64,000 nucleotides of DNA from Terasakiella sp033100395 (GCF_033100395.1 NZ_JAWLVJ010000017.1:1-64000), one strand, 5' to 3'; shown: positions 7,560 to 16,547, counted from the first letter of the stretch. Program-made: numbers and translations. The notes: a model not told the origin generated them from the letters alone.

Positions 7560-8606
7560 CTAATTCGCTTTGCGGGATCGTTCAATCCGGCGCCATTTGG
7601 ACACATTGCGGTTATGTTCTTTCAGGCTGTTGGCAAAAGCATGCCCACCTGTCCCGTCTGCGACAAAATACAAAGCTTTGGTCTCTGTAGGGTTCATCAC
7701 TGCTTCCAGTGACGCGCGGCCCGGATTGGTGATTGGGGTCGGCGGCAGACCAAAATTGGTATAAGTATTATAAGGCGTTGGCGTCTTTAGGTCTTTTTTG
7801 GACAGCGGACGACCCAAAGGTTCTTGGCCTAACGTGATGCCATAAACCACTGTCGGGTCTGTCTGCAGACGCATGCGTTTGTTCAAACGGTTGATAAAGA
7901 CACCTGCGACTTTACCGCGCTCTGAACTGACACCGGTTTCTTTTTCAACGATAGAAGCCAGGATCAAAGCTTCCTGTTTGTTCTTTAACGGCAAACCATC
8001 CTGGCGCTTGGCCCATAGTTCATCCAGCGTTTTCGACATGGCGCGCTGCATCTGATCAACGACCTGGCTGCGTTTCATGCCGCGTGAGAAAGTATAGGTT
8101 TCCGGCAGTAACGTGCCTTCTGCCGGGGTTTGCAGAACCAGATCATCCAGTCCCTCTTCTCCATTTAACAGACCGATCATTTCAACTGAGGTCAGACCTT
8201 CCGGGAAGGTGACGCGATGAAGAACGGTTTTGCCTTCTTCCAGAATACGGGCGACTTTTTTGGGCGTGACTTTAGCCGGAAACAGATATTCCCCCGCCTT
8301 TAAGCCCTTATCCAGCTTGTTGAATCGCAGAACGATGCGAAACGCCAAGGGGTCGGCAATAATGCCTTCGTCATGCAAGATGGTCGCAATGCGCGCAACC
8401 CCACTGCCAGACGGAATGACAACGACCTTATCTTCCTGCAACACCCAGGATCGGGTAAACCCTTTGGCCAGCCAGAAGGAAAAAGCGCTGCCAGCAAAGA
8501 CGGCAACAACGATGAAACCCACAAGAAAAGCCGAAACCTTCTTAAAAGAAGATTTCGGCTTGTTCTTTTGTTTCTTTTTCTTCGGCGCTTCTTCAGCTTC
8601 AGACAT
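7560..8606 (-). CDS. mltG: Endolytic murein transglycosylase MltG
   Basis: MltG (YceG) cuts nascent peptidoglycan glycan strands at the inner membrane and is proposed to set their length. This copy has 348 residues: a lysine-rich cytoplasmic tail (9-25), one membrane helix (about 24-46), a LysM-like region, and the YceG catalytic domain with ASIVEKETG carrying the catalytic Glu, then TDPTVVYG and PYNTYTNFGLPPTPI. It lies nine bases after the fabF stop, the usual alphaproteobacterial arrangement. Confidence 0.95.
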   Translation of the reverse strand: MSEAEEAPKKKKQKNKPKSSFKKVSAFLVGFIVVAVFAGSAFSFWLAKGFTRSWVLQEDKVVVIPSGSGVARIATILHDEGIIADPLAFRIVLRFNKLDKGLKAGEYLFPAKVTPKKVARILEEGKTVLHRVTFPEGLTSVEMIGLLNGEEGLDDLVLQTPAEGTLLPETYTFSRGMKRSQVVDQMQRAMSKTLDELWAKRQDGLPLKNKQEALILASIVEKETGVSSERGKVAGVFINRLNKRMRLQTDPTVVYGITLGQEPLGRPLSKKDLKTPTPYNTYTNFGLPPTPITNPGRASLEAVMNPTETKALYFVADGTGGHAFANSLKEHNRNVSKWRRIERSRKAN

Positions 8607-8615
8607 GAAACAACC

Positions 8616-9875
8616 TTAGTCGATCGCTTTAAAGACCACAGAAGCATTCGTGCCACCAAACCCGAAGGAGTTAGACAAGGCAACGTTAACTTCACGTTCT
8701 TTAGCTTCCAGCGGAACAAGGTCCATATCGCACCCTTCTGACGGGTTTATCAGGTTCAGGGTTGGTGGAACCACATTGTTCTGAATAGACAGCAAAGAGA
8801 AGATGGCTTCAACCGCACCAGCGGCACCCAACAGGTGGCCGATGGCAGATTTTGTCGAAGACATGGATGGCTTTTTATAATGTGCACCCAACAGACGCTT
8901 CACCGCACCATGTTCGATCTCATCACCAAGCGGCGTGGATGTACCATGTGCGTTGATGTAATCGATATCTTCAGGGTTCAGCTGTGCGCGTTTCAGAGAC
9001 GCCTGCATCGCGCGGAAACCACCATTACCGTCAGATGCTGGCGCTGTAATGTGGTAAGCGTCGCCGGACATACCGTAGCCCACAACTTCACCATAGATTT
9101 TCGCACCACGTTTTTTCGCGTGTTCATATTCTTCCAGAACAACAACGCCTGCGCCTTCCCCCATAACGAAACCGTCACGGCCTTCATCCCATGGACGAGA
9201 GCCTGCAGTTGGATCATCATTGTAAGAAGTAGACAGTGCTTTTGCCTGAGAGAAACCTGCCATGCCGAGCTTACAGCAAGCTGCTTCTGCCCCGCCTGCG
9301 ATCATTACATCAGCATCATCAAGGGCAATGATACGTGCCGCATCACCAATGGCGTGCGCGCCAGTTGCACAGGCTGTAACCACGGAATGGTTCGGGCCCT
9401 GGAAACCATATTTGATGGAAACATGACCTGAGACCAGGTTGATCAGGCTAGCCGGGATAAAGAACGGTGACAAACGACGAACGCCTTTTGTTTCAACCGT
9501 GACCGCGCCTTTTTGGATTTCAGGCAGGCCACCGATGCCGGAACCGATCATCACACCTGTACGCCAACGACCTTCGTCATCCGTTGGTTTCCAGCCTGAA
9601 TCTTCAACAGCTTCTGCCGCAGCCCCCAGACCATAGACAATAAAGTCGTCCAGACGGCGGCGTTCTTTTGCAGAGGCAACATCATCATGGTTGAATAAAC
9701 CTTCACCGACACCCAGTGGTACTTGACCAGCAATTTTGGCAGGAAGGTCAGAAGTATCGAAGTTTTCGATAAGGTTCAGGCCAGATTCGGCATTAATAAG
9801 TTTTTCCCAAGTGTGCTTTACACCATTTGCCAATGGAGAAACCATACCCAGTCCGGTAACGACTACACGTCTCAT
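8616..9875 (-). CDS. fabF: 3-oxoacyl-ACP synthase II
   Basis: FabF condenses malonyl-ACP with acyl-ACP during fatty acid elongation in the cytosol. All catalytic residues are present: Cys169 in VTACATG, His310 in NAHGTSTPLGD and His347 in IGHLLGAAG. The 419-residue length is normal. It follows acpP by about 100 bases on the same strand and precedes mltG, so it belongs to the fabD-fabG-acpP-fabF-mltG cluster. Confidence 0.97.
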   Translation of the reverse strand: MRRVVVTGLGMVSPLANGVKHTWEKLINAESGLNLIENFDTSDLPAKIAGQVPLGVGEGLFNHDDVASAKERRRLDDFIVYGLGAAAEAVEDSGWKPTDDEGRWRTGVMIGSGIGGLPEIQKGAVTVETKGVRRLSPFFIPASLINLVSGHVSIKYGFQGPNHSVVTACATGAHAIGDAARIIALDDADVMIAGGAEAACCKLGMAGFSQAKALSTSYNDDPTAGSRPWDEGRDGFVMGEGAGVVVLEEYEHAKKRGAKIYGEVVGYGMSGDAYHITAPASDGNGGFRAMQASLKRAQLNPEDIDYINAHGTSTPLGDEIEHGAVKRLLGAHYKKPSMSSTKSAIGHLLGAAGAVEAIFSLLSIQNNVVPPTLNLINPSEGCDMDLVPLEAKEREVNVALSNSFGFGGTNASVVFKAID

Positions 9876-9982
9876 GTCAGTTCAAAATCCCTAACGTCTC
9901 TAAAAAAAGGCTTATAAACAAGAATGAGCGCAAACCGTTCCCACGGCCGACGCTCACATCTCGTTTTACGCACTTGAAGGAA

Positions 9983-10216
9983 TTAGCCGTTTGCTTCGAT
10001 GAAGTCGATGGCGTCCTTAACAGTCAAGATTTTTTCAGCAGCATCGTCCGGAATTTCACAACCGAACTCTTCTTCGAACGCCATAACCAGCTCAACAGTG
10101 TCCAGGCTGTCAGCGCCAAGATCGTCGATGAAAGAAGCGTTTTCAGTAACTTTAGCTTCTTCTACGCCGAGGTGTTCTACTACGATTTTCTTTACGCGCT
10201 CTGCGACATCGCTCAT
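9983..10216 (-). CDS. acpP: Acyl carrier protein
   Basis: This is a 77-residue acidic carrier protein of type II fatty acid synthesis. The phosphopantetheine attachment site is Ser37 in GADSLDTVELV. The sequence is canonical through the C-terminal DAIDFIEANG. It is separated from fabG by about 220 bases that hold a palindromic repeat, and it probably has its own promoter because acyl carrier protein is needed in large amounts. Confidence 0.97.
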   Translation of the reverse strand: MSDVAERVKKIVVEHLGVEEAKVTENASFIDDLGADSLDTVELVMAFEEEFGCEIPDDAAEKILTVKDAIDFIEANG

Positions 10217-10369
10217 CTTAATAATTCCCTTAACGGTATTGGTACTTGGTCTGGCACCCTTGCCATCCCTCTCTTAAATCTCGTTCTCAACCTCTTACGA
10301 AGTTAAGATTGACGTTTGGTAGCATACTTTTTAAGCAGGTGAAAGCCCTATTTATAACAGAATCGTTAT

Positions 10370-10428
10370 CCTCGCGAACGCGGGGACCCAGACAATAAAA
10401 ACGACTGGGTTCCCGCGTTCGCGGGAAT
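10370..10428. repeat. REP-like inverted repeat between acpP and fabG
   Basis: The left arm 10370-10391 and right arm 10405-10425 are near-perfect reverse complements built on CGCGAACGCGGG...ACCCAG, with a 13-base loop. The right arm ends in the GCGGGAATGA style common to short palindromic intergenic repeats of proteobacteria. It could act as an mRNA-stabilising hairpin downstream of fabG or as a transcription barrier. It is related in design to the element at 13683-13746. Confidence 0.7.
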
Positions 10429-10439
10429 GATAGACTGTC

Positions 10440-11180
10440 TTAAATCATCGCCATGCCGCCATTGATATGCAAAGTCTGTCCGGTGACATATTGTGCTTCG
10501 TCAGATGCAAGGTAAACAACCCCAGCAGCGATCTCATCCGGGTTGCCCATACGGCCTGACGGGATCTTGCTCAGCATCGCGTTTTTCACGTCATCAGACA
10601 ACTCATCCGTCATGGCTGTAGCAATGTAACCAGGGGCCACACAGTTAACGGTAATGCCGCGCGAGCCAACTTCGGCGGCCAGTGATTTGGAATATCCGAT
10701 CATGCCCGCTTTGGACGCCGCATAGTTTGTCTGACCCGGATTGCCTGTCACACCAACGATAGATGTGATACCGATGATACGGCCCCAACGCTTTTTCATC
10801 ATGCCACGCAGAACGGCTTTGGACAGTTTGAAAGCTGCTGTCAGGTTCACGTTCAAAACTGTATCCCAGTCATCGTCTTTCAGACGCATAGCCAAATTAT
10901 CGCGTGTCAAACCCGCGTTATTCACTAAAATATCCAAAGAACCCATGGCATCGATTGCCTGTTTTGGCAGGCCAGCCAGCGCGTCATCATCAGACAGGTT
11001 ACAAGGCAGGATATGAACACGATCACCACCGATTTCCGCAGCCACTTTTTCCAAAGCTTCAACGCGTGTGCCTGTCAGGCCTACAGTTGCGCCCTGTGCA
11101 TGAAGGGCTTTTGCGATATCAGCACCGATACCGCCGGAAGCGCCAGTAACCAGCGCGCATTTACCTGTTAAATCAAACAT
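10440..11180 (-). CDS. fabG: 3-oxoacyl-ACP reductase
   Basis: FabG reduces 3-oxoacyl-ACP with NADPH in fatty acid elongation. Visible motifs are TGASGGIG (12-19), NNAG (87-90), the catalytic Ser140, Tyr153 and Lys157 (YAASK), and the C-terminal VTGQTLHINGGMAM. The 246-residue length is typical. It lies about 20 bases after the fabD stop on the same strand. Confidence 0.97.
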   Translation of the reverse strand: MFDLTGKCALVTGASGGIGADIAKALHAQGATVGLTGTRVEALEKVAAEIGGDRVHILPCNLSDDDALAGLPKQAIDAMGSLDILVNNAGLTRDNLAMRLKDDDWDTVLNVNLTAAFKLSKAVLRGMMKKRWGRIIGITSIVGVTGNPGQTNYAASKAGMIGYSKSLAAEVGSRGITVNCVAPGYIATAMTDELSDDVKNAMLSKIPSGRMGNPDEIAAGVVYLASDEAQYVTGQTLHINGGMAMI

Positions 11181-11201
11181 ATTAAGTATCCCTACCCTAA
11201 A

Positions 11202-12143
11202 TTAAAGTGTGCCCAAGAAAGATTCAATATCTGCCGGACCGTTTACAGCAACGCCAGTGAGTGAGCGATCAATGCGACGCGCCAGACCAGACAAAACCTT
11301 GCCTGTGCCGACTTCAACCAGTTGCTCGACCCCTTGGTCTTTCATGTACAGCACACCTTCGCGCCAGCGAACGGACCCACAAACCTGCTCAACCAGCAGC
11401 TTGCGGATTTCTTCCGGGTCTGTGACTTTTTCAGCTGCAACGTTGGCAACAACAGGCGCGGCAGGCGTGTTGATGGTGACATCAGCCAAAGCTTCCGCCA
11501 TCGCATCCGCCGCAGGTTGCATCAAGGCACAATGGAAAGGCGCAGATACAGGCAGCAGCACACAGCGTTTGGCGCCTTTTTCTTTTGCGATATCAATTGC
11601 GCGTTCAATTGCGGCCTTGGCACCAGACAGAACAACCTGACCCGGTGCGTTATCGTTTGCTGCTGTACAAACGTCACCCTGGGCTGCTTCTTCTGCAACA
11701 GCTTGTGCATCTTCAAGGCTCAGGCCGAGGCATGCCGCCATTGCACCTTCACCCACCGGAACGGCAGCCTGCATGGCTTTACCGCGAATTTTCAAAAGAC
11801 GCGCCGTATCCGCGATGGAGAATGCCCCCATTGCAGCTAGGGCAGAATATTCACCCAACGAGTGACCCGCAACCATGGAACAGTGATCGGCCAATTTGAT
11901 GTTGCCTTCGGTTTCCAGAACGCGTGAAACAGCCAGTGACACGGCCATCAGTGCAGGCTGTGCATTTTCTGTCAGGACCAGTTCATCGTCCGGGCCTTCA
12001 AACATGATCTTTGAGAGGTTTTGCGACAACGCGTCATCGACTTCTTCAAAAACTTCACGTGCAACAGAAAAAGCTTCCGCCAGATCCTTGCCCATACCTA
12101 CAGCTTGGGAACCTTGCCCAGGAAACACAAATGCGCGGGTCAT
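11202..12143 (-). CDS. fabD: Malonyl-CoA:ACP transacylase
   Basis: FabD loads malonyl groups onto acyl carrier protein. The 313-residue protein starts MTRAFVFPGQGSQ and has the nucleophile Ser95 in GHSLGEYS, plus the C-terminal VEVGTGKVLSGL. ATG 12143 is chosen because the family starts just before FPGQGSQ; the extra 17 upstream codons are not conserved sequence. It is the first gene of the fatty-acid cluster. Confidence 0.96.
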   Translation of the reverse strand: MTRAFVFPGQGSQAVGMGKDLAEAFSVAREVFEEVDDALSQNLSKIMFEGPDDELVLTENAQPALMAVSLAVSRVLETEGNIKLADHCSMVAGHSLGEYSALAAMGAFSIADTARLLKIRGKAMQAAVPVGEGAMAACLGLSLEDAQAVAEEAAQGDVCTAANDNAPGQVVLSGAKAAIERAIDIAKEKGAKRCVLLPVSAPFHCALMQPAADAMAEALADVTINTPAAPVVANVAAEKVTDPEEIRKLLVEQVCGSVRWREGVLYMKDQGVEQLVEVGTGKVLSGLARRIDRSLTGVAVNGPADIESFLGTL

Positions 12144-12195
12144 AATAATTAACGCCTCATAGACTACATATAAAAAGGATGTTTGAAGCAACAAA

Positions 12196-12229
12196 TAAAG
12201 CCTTGCTGCTTTCTGTCAAGCAACAAGGC
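12196..12229 (-). terminator. Terminator after the permease gene
   Basis: Arms 12200-12211 and 12218-12229 pair over 12 bases with one mismatch around a six-base loop. Read on the minus strand the hairpin is followed by a T-rich stretch (TTTATTTGTT). It separates the arsR/permease transcript from fabD. Confidence 0.65.
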
Positions 12230-12256
12230 TCATTTGTGCGCTTTTTTTCATTTTTC

Positions 12257-13291
12257 CTACAGGGTCAGGTACGCCAGATACGCCATACTGCCAAGCATGG
12301 CCCCGCCAACACCCAGGACAAGATAAAGGGAAAAGACACTGCGCTTCACCACCGCATAAACTGCCATAGCTGCCGGGATGCTGGTCACCCCGCCCCCGAC
12401 CATAAAGCCAAGCCCTGCTGCAGGAGACATCCCAAGTTCGATCAGACCAGAAACAGTAGGGATCGCGGCATAGCCATTCAGGTAAGCCGGAATACCAACC
12501 AGCACCGCCATCGGAACGCTGAACCAGGACCCATTACCCAGCCACACCCCAACTTCATCAGCTGGAATATAGGTCACCATCAAACTTTCGATAAAAAAAG
12601 CGAGGGTCAGCCATTTCACGAGGAATAATCCCGTTGAGGAAAAATTCTTGTTCCATTTCTGCAAACGCTCTTTATCCGTCCAGAACTTCCAGACAATTTT
12701 ATCCGCTTTCAACGCATTTTTGGCAGAACAGCCACATCCTGCATTGGCTTGTGCTTTCAACGGGTCGGCAAACAGGCCACGCTTCATCAATAAATGGGTT
12801 ACGCCGCCACCGGTCATGCCAATGATCAAAGCACAGAGCGTTTTCATAACGGTAAGCTCTATCCCCAGAACACCGACCATGAGGACAAACATCTCCGGGT
12901 CCATCAAAGGCGAAGCCAACCAGAATGCCATCACCGGAGCCAACGGCACACCCGCAGCCAGCAACCCTGCAATAATCGGCACCACGCCACAGGAACAAAA
13001 TGGTGACAATGCCCCAAAGAGTGCGGCTAACATAATTGAGCGCCACGGGCTTCCACTAAAGACACGGGCCACCTGACCGTCCAGACCACTGGCGCTTGCA
13101 TAAGCTGCAAAAATAACGGAGGCCAAAATAAACGGCGCAATCCCGATTAAGGCGTTCAGGGTGAATTCAAAACTCGGTACCACTTGCTGTGGCGCCAATC
13201 CATATAAAACAGCAAAACCCAACAGGACAGTCATCCACACCTTATCAATGCGAAACAATTCCATCCGGATTTTTAAAAGGGCAGCAGTCAT
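12257..13291 (-). CDS. ArsP/YraQ-family permease (UPF0718)
   Basis: This is a 344-residue inner-membrane permease of the DUF318/UPF0718 family, which includes ArsP, an exporter of trivalent organoarsenicals. It has about eight to ten hydrophobic segments. Diagnostic parts are SPFCSCGVVPI with Cys99 and Cys101 in a membrane segment, FWLASPLMDPE, a loop with GCGCS, and GIPAYLNGYAAIPT. Cysteine pairs of this kind are implicated in metalloid binding in ArsP. It lies directly downstream of an ArsR gene with C-terminal cysteines and behind a palindrome matching the one upstream of arsR, so arsenic or a similar metalloid is the likely cue. Whether the substrate is methylated arsenic is inference. 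Confidence 0.8.
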   Translation of the reverse strand: MTAALLKIRMELFRIDKVWMTVLLGFAVLYGLAPQQVVPSFEFTLNALIGIAPFILASVIFAAYASASGLDGQVARVFSGSPWRSIMLAALFGALSPFCSCGVVPIIAGLLAAGVPLAPVMAFWLASPLMDPEMFVLMVGVLGIELTVMKTLCALIIGMTGGGVTHLLMKRGLFADPLKAQANAGCGCSAKNALKADKIVWKFWTDKERLQKWNKNFSSTGLFLVKWLTLAFFIESLMVTYIPADEVGVWLGNGSWFSVPMAVLVGIPAYLNGYAAIPTVSGLIELGMSPAAGLGFMVGGGVTSIPAAMAVYAVVKRSVFSLYLVLGVGGAMLGSMAYLAYLTL

Positions 13292-13304
13292 AACAACACC
13301 TATG

Positions 13305-13322
13305 TTTCTAGAATTATCGAAA
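13305..13322. promoter_or_regulatory. Putative ArsR operator, permease side
   Basis: An 18-base imperfect palindrome with TTTC and GAAA ends and an AATT centre lies 14 bases before the permease start. It matches the site at 13799-13816 at 16 of 18 positions and shares ATTATCGAAA exactly. Position and pairing suggest an ArsR binding site controlling the permease separately. Confidence 0.55.
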
Positions 13323-13352
13323 TTTTAAATCAAAAAAAAGCGAACACCCGCG

Positions 13353-13670
13353 TTAAGCACATTCAGATTGACCAAGACCTTTACAGCAATCTTCCATCAG
13401 AAAGCCCAAGACCTTATCCACATGATCAAAGTTCAGTGTGCATCTGAGCACACGCCCTTCACGGGTTTGCGTCAGCAGATCCGCCTTCATCATATGTTGC
13501 AGATGATGGGAAAGCGTAGAATTGGGGATATCCAGATAGCTTTGGATTTCCCCCACGCTTAAGCCATCACGGCCAGCACGCACCAACAGACGAAAGACCA
13601 TCAGGCGGTTCTTATGCCCAAGTTCAGCCAAAGCTGATGCGGTCTGTTCGATCATGTCCTGCTGGTTCAT
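13353..13670 (-). CDS. ArsR-family metalloid-responsive repressor
   Basis: This is a 105-residue winged-helix regulator. The recognition region reads IPNSTLSHHLQHM (48-60). The C-terminus carries Cys95, Cys96 and Cys104 (EDCCKGLGQSEC), close to the C-terminal three-cysteine As(III) site described for Acidithiobacillus ferrooxidans ArsR (95, 96, 102). It lacks the ELCVCDL motif of E. coli-type ArsR in the recognition helix, so it should be of that C-terminal type. It precedes the permease gene by about 60 bases and probably represses it and itself through the two palindromes nearby. Confidence 0.85.
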   Translation of the reverse strand: MNQQDMIEQTASALAELGHKNRLMVFRLLVRAGRDGLSVGEIQSYLDIPNSTLSHHLQHMMKADLLTQTREGRVLRCTLNFDHVDKVLGFLMEDCCKGLGQSECA

Positions 13671-13682
13671 TTCTATTCACCC

Positions 13683-13746
13683 GTCATTCCTGCGAAGGCA
13701 GGAATCTATTGTTGCAAGACGAGATCCCTGCCTTCGCAGGGATGAC
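13683..13746. repeat. REP-like double palindrome upstream of arsR
   Basis: Positions 13683-13707 and 13722-13746 are 25-base inverted copies with two mismatches. Each arm is itself a small hairpin (CCTGC gaa GGCAGG type). The outer ends GTCATTCC/GGGATGAC are typical of short mobile palindromes of proteobacteria. It lies between the palindromic operator and the arsR start, so it would form part of the arsR leader if transcription starts upstream. Confidence 0.75.
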
Positions 13747-13798
13747 GTTCGTTCTCATCCTCACCCTACAACAAAGAAATGAGTGCCGTCAATCAATA

Positions 13799-13816
13799 TT
13801 TCGACAATTATCGAAA
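13799..13816. promoter_or_regulatory. Putative ArsR operator, arsR side
   Basis: The 18-base sequence TTTCGACAATTATCGAAA is palindromic at 16 of 18 positions. It lies about 130 bases upstream of arsR and just after the stop of the ABC permease gene. It matches the site in front of the downstream permease. Together they fit a dimeric winged-helix repressor operator. Confidence 0.6.
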
Positions 13817-13820
13817 CATA

Positions 13821-14615
13821 TCACATCCGCACCTTCAAACGCTCAAGTCGCAAACGATGGCGATCATCGGTCAGACGATAAACACCCAGCAAAATTGCCA
13901 GCGTCGTCCCCATGGCTGTCCCCCCTGCAATCAGAAACATGACAAGCGCCTGATATTTTGCTGCTTCAAACGGGTCAGCGCCTGCCATCACCTGCCCGGT
14001 CATCATGCCCGGAATAAAGACCAACCCAGCTGCGGACATGGAATTCACAATCCCGATCAGTCCGGTATGCAGGGATTGACGCACCACAGTTTCACAGGCC
14101 TGATAGCGGGTATGTCCCAACGCAAGACGGGCTTCGATCCCATCACGTTCCTGCTTTAAACTGGTGGTCAGGGTGGTCAGACCGATACTGATCCCCGTCA
14201 TCGTATTGCCCAGAACCATCCCTAACAGAGGAATGGAATAGCGCGCTTCATACCACGGGTCGGGCTTAACCTGCACATACAAGGCAAAGACGGTAACCAG
14301 CGAAGCCGCCATAAACATGCTGCCCGTCCCGATCCCATAACCCCACCAGCCATGGATCGGGCGTTTTTGCCGCGCGACCACTTCGTAGCCCGCAAAACAG
14401 ATCATCACCACAAAGGCGAGCAAAGTCCAAAGCGGCATCTGGGTTCTGAACAGAAATTGCAGCACATAGGCCATCAGCCCCAACTGCACCACCATGCGGA
14501 TACCCGCAATAAACAGGGTCAGTGTGGTGCCTGTCTTATATCGAAACGACACTGCCCCATGGACCAACAGCAGCAAGCTACCCAATGCAAGTTCTTGATA
14601 TCCGATGGAGATCAT
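13821..14615 (-). CDS. fetB: FetB-type ABC transporter permease
   Basis: This is a 264-residue membrane protein of the UPF0014 family (E. coli FetB/YbbM), with seven or so hydrophobic segments. The family stretch GMVLGNTMTGISIGLTTL is present, followed by LGHTRYQACETVVRQSLHTGLI and the AAGLVFIPGMMTGQVMAGADP region. With FetA it forms an exporter linked in E. coli to iron homeostasis and oxidative stress. It overlaps the ATPase gene by four bases (ATGA), so the two subunits are translationally coupled. Confidence 0.88.
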   Translation of the reverse strand: MISIGYQELALGSLLLLVHGAVSFRYKTGTTLTLFIAGIRMVVQLGLMAYVLQFLFRTQMPLWTLLAFVVMICFAGYEVVARQKRPIHGWWGYGIGTGSMFMAASLVTVFALYVQVKPDPWYEARYSIPLLGMVLGNTMTGISIGLTTLTTSLKQERDGIEARLALGHTRYQACETVVRQSLHTGLIGIVNSMSAAGLVFIPGMMTGQVMAGADPFEAAKYQALVMFLIAGGTAMGTTLAILLGVYRLTDDRHRLRLERLKVRM

Positions 14616-15223
14616 GACGCGACCTCGCGCACACGGCGATCATAAACCTGCCAGTGCTTCTGACCGAACCGTTCGACCTGGCGTTCATCATGGCTGACAA
14701 ACAGCACGCCGATTTGGCCCACCTTCATAAAGCGATTGAGCACGTCTTCCACCCGATTTTGCCGTGATCCATCAAGGGCGGAAGTCGGTTCATCCAGCAG
14801 GAAATAGCGCACTTCGCCTTCTTCAGTTCCTTCCAGCGCACGCAACAGGGCAAGCCGTTGGGATTCACCACTCGACATGCGCGAAACTGTCCAGTCCAGC
14901 GCTTTGGCAGGCAGGTCGAATTCCGGCAGAACAGCTTCCAGCCAGTCATTATCGGTGAAATGATCAATCACACGGTCTTCCCACCAGCTGGGTTTAGCTG
15001 CAACGTAAGTAACACGCTTTCGCCAGTCCGGTGCCGACATTTCACTGCGCGCCCTCCCTTCCAGCGTGACACGCCCCCGATTAAGCAAAAGGTCCGCAAT
15101 CCCTTTCATGAAAAGCGATTTGCCCATGCCCGAAGCCCCACTTAAGGAAATACAGTCCCCCGGATTGATGGTCAACCCTTCTGCGCTAATCCCCTTGATT
15201 TCCAGCCGATCAATAAAAAGCAT
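14612..15223 (-). CDS. fetA: FetA-type ABC transporter ATPase
   Basis: This is a 203-residue nucleotide-binding subunit. Walker A is GASGMGKS (29-36), the signature MSSGESQRLALLRAL, Walker B YFLLDEPTSALD, and the switch His is in VSHDERQ. Its short length and lack of a C-terminal extension match FetA/YbbL, the partner of the UPF0014 permease encoded next to it. Substrate assignment to iron rests on the E. coli pair only. Confidence 0.88.
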   Translation of the reverse strand: MLFIDRLEIKGISAEGLTINPGDCISLSGASGMGKSLFMKGIADLLLNRGRVTLEGRARSEMSAPDWRKRVTYVAAKPSWWEDRVIDHFTDNDWLEAVLPEFDLPAKALDWTVSRMSSGESQRLALLRALEGTEEGEVRYFLLDEPTSALDGSRQNRVEDVLNRFMKVGQIGVLFVSHDERQVERFGQKHWQVYDRRVREVAS

Positions 15224-15279
15224 CCCTGCTCCTGATAGATTATCCCATGATAGACATGATACTGGCAGTCAGTCGAAAA

Positions 15280-16380
15280 TCAAACGTTCGCATAGTCATA
15301 AGACGTCTTTTCCTGCGACGCATCGATCAGACGGTTGAATTGAGAGACAGAGCCGACCAGTTTTTCTTTCCAGTAGTTCCATTCCTTGCGCTCATGTCCG
15401 GCAGCGGTGATCCATTCCTGCTTTTGCTCGGCTGTCGGGGTAAAAATATCCACACCGATCTTCTTGAAACTTTGTTCAGCGAACAATTCTCCGCGCTTAC
15501 ATTCTTTCATGGAAGCCACAAATGAAATCTCAGCGGCTTCTTCTACCTTTTCATAAAGGTGGGCAGGCAGGGCGCGCAGCCAGTCCTGATTAATGATCGC
15601 CACCCAGGAGTCATGAACGGAATCAATTTTAGTGATACTCGCCAACTGGTCTTTGATATTGCCCGGCCCGGAATAAAGCGCAAGGACGGCCGGGTCCAAC
15701 GCTTCCAACAACCCTTTGCTTGCTGCATTTGCCGTCTGCCCCCATTCAATCCGCTTGGTCTTTGCCTGCATCAACAGATAAAAATGCGCCAGTACTTTTG
15801 ATGATGGAATGCGCACGATCAGGTCTTTCATCCGATCCGGCGTCATCAAAGCAGGTCCATAATTCCAGGTGGTCGCCAGCGTTCGCGGCCCCACCAGACA
15901 GTGATAGAGAATACGAATGCCTTTACGATGCGCCTGAAACAGAACCGTATCTTTCCAGGCCTGCGACGTCACAAGGTTGATGTAAGATTGATGATCGGCA
16001 GACCAGAACGGAATATTTACCGCATCCACCACCGGGGAATAACGCGACAGGTTCGCGAGCGATATGATCCCGCCTTGTGCATGATTGCGCGCCACCTGCC
16101 CCAGCAACTGCCCACTGCTGGCCCCGCCGCGTTCTTTGTCGATCAAATCAACAAAAATTTCACCCTCCGTCAGCCGTTCCAGCGTGTCTTTAAACATCGC
16201 CTGCGCAGTTGGGGCAAAAAGATAGTTGCTTTTATAAGGTGACACAAAGGTCAGGGTGGTTTGATGCCTGGCCGCCCCGACTGACTTAATCAGTGGGCCA
16301 AAACCATTTGAAAATCCAAGGGTCGTACCTGCTGCCGCAAGAGACGTACAAAATTTCCGACGTGTAATTTTACTGGTCAT
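15280..16380 (-). CDS. TRAP transporter solute-binding protein (DctP family), orphan
   Basis: This 366-residue periplasmic binding protein begins with a twin-arginine-like signal (ITRRKFCTSLAAAG, about 4-17). The mature part has DctP-family features, including a central substrate-ligand Arg region (MKDLIVRIPSSKVLA) and the C-terminal long helix. ATG 16380 is preferred over ATG 16413 because GGAAG lies six bases upstream and the Tat motif then falls at the N-terminus. No DctQ or DctM membrane subunits are nearby, so it either works with a distant transporter or serves another role. The substrate is unknown. Confidence 0.82.
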   Translation of the reverse strand: MTSKITRRKFCTSLAAAGTTLGFSNGFGPLIKSVGAARHQTTLTFVSPYKSNYLFAPTAQAMFKDTLERLTEGEIFVDLIDKERGGASSGQLLGQVARNHAQGGIISLANLSRYSPVVDAVNIPFWSADHQSYINLVTSQAWKDTVLFQAHRKGIRILYHCLVGPRTLATTWNYGPALMTPDRMKDLIVRIPSSKVLAHFYLLMQAKTKRIEWGQTANAASKGLLEALDPAVLALYSGPGNIKDQLASITKIDSVHDSWVAIINQDWLRALPAHLYEKVEEAAEISFVASMKECKRGELFAEQSFKKIGVDIFTPTAEQKQEWITAAGHERKEWNYWKEKLVGSVSQFNRLIDASQEKTSYDYANV

Positions 16381-16547
16381 TGCCACTTCCAAGTTATTGA
16401 TGAGACCCGACATCCCATAAATAAAAGGCTACATAACAATTATTATAACTCAACCATAAAATATGAAATAAAATTACCCGGCAGCATTTTGTGGTACAGC
16501 CAATACCTATTTCATCATCTATTGCAATTCCACTCTTGTGAATCCCC

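Noticed and set aside
8300..8741. Overlapping frames across the fabF/mltG junction
   Set aside because: Basic, Arg/Ser/Leu-rich shadows of the two real genes on both strands; fabF and mltG account for all sequence.
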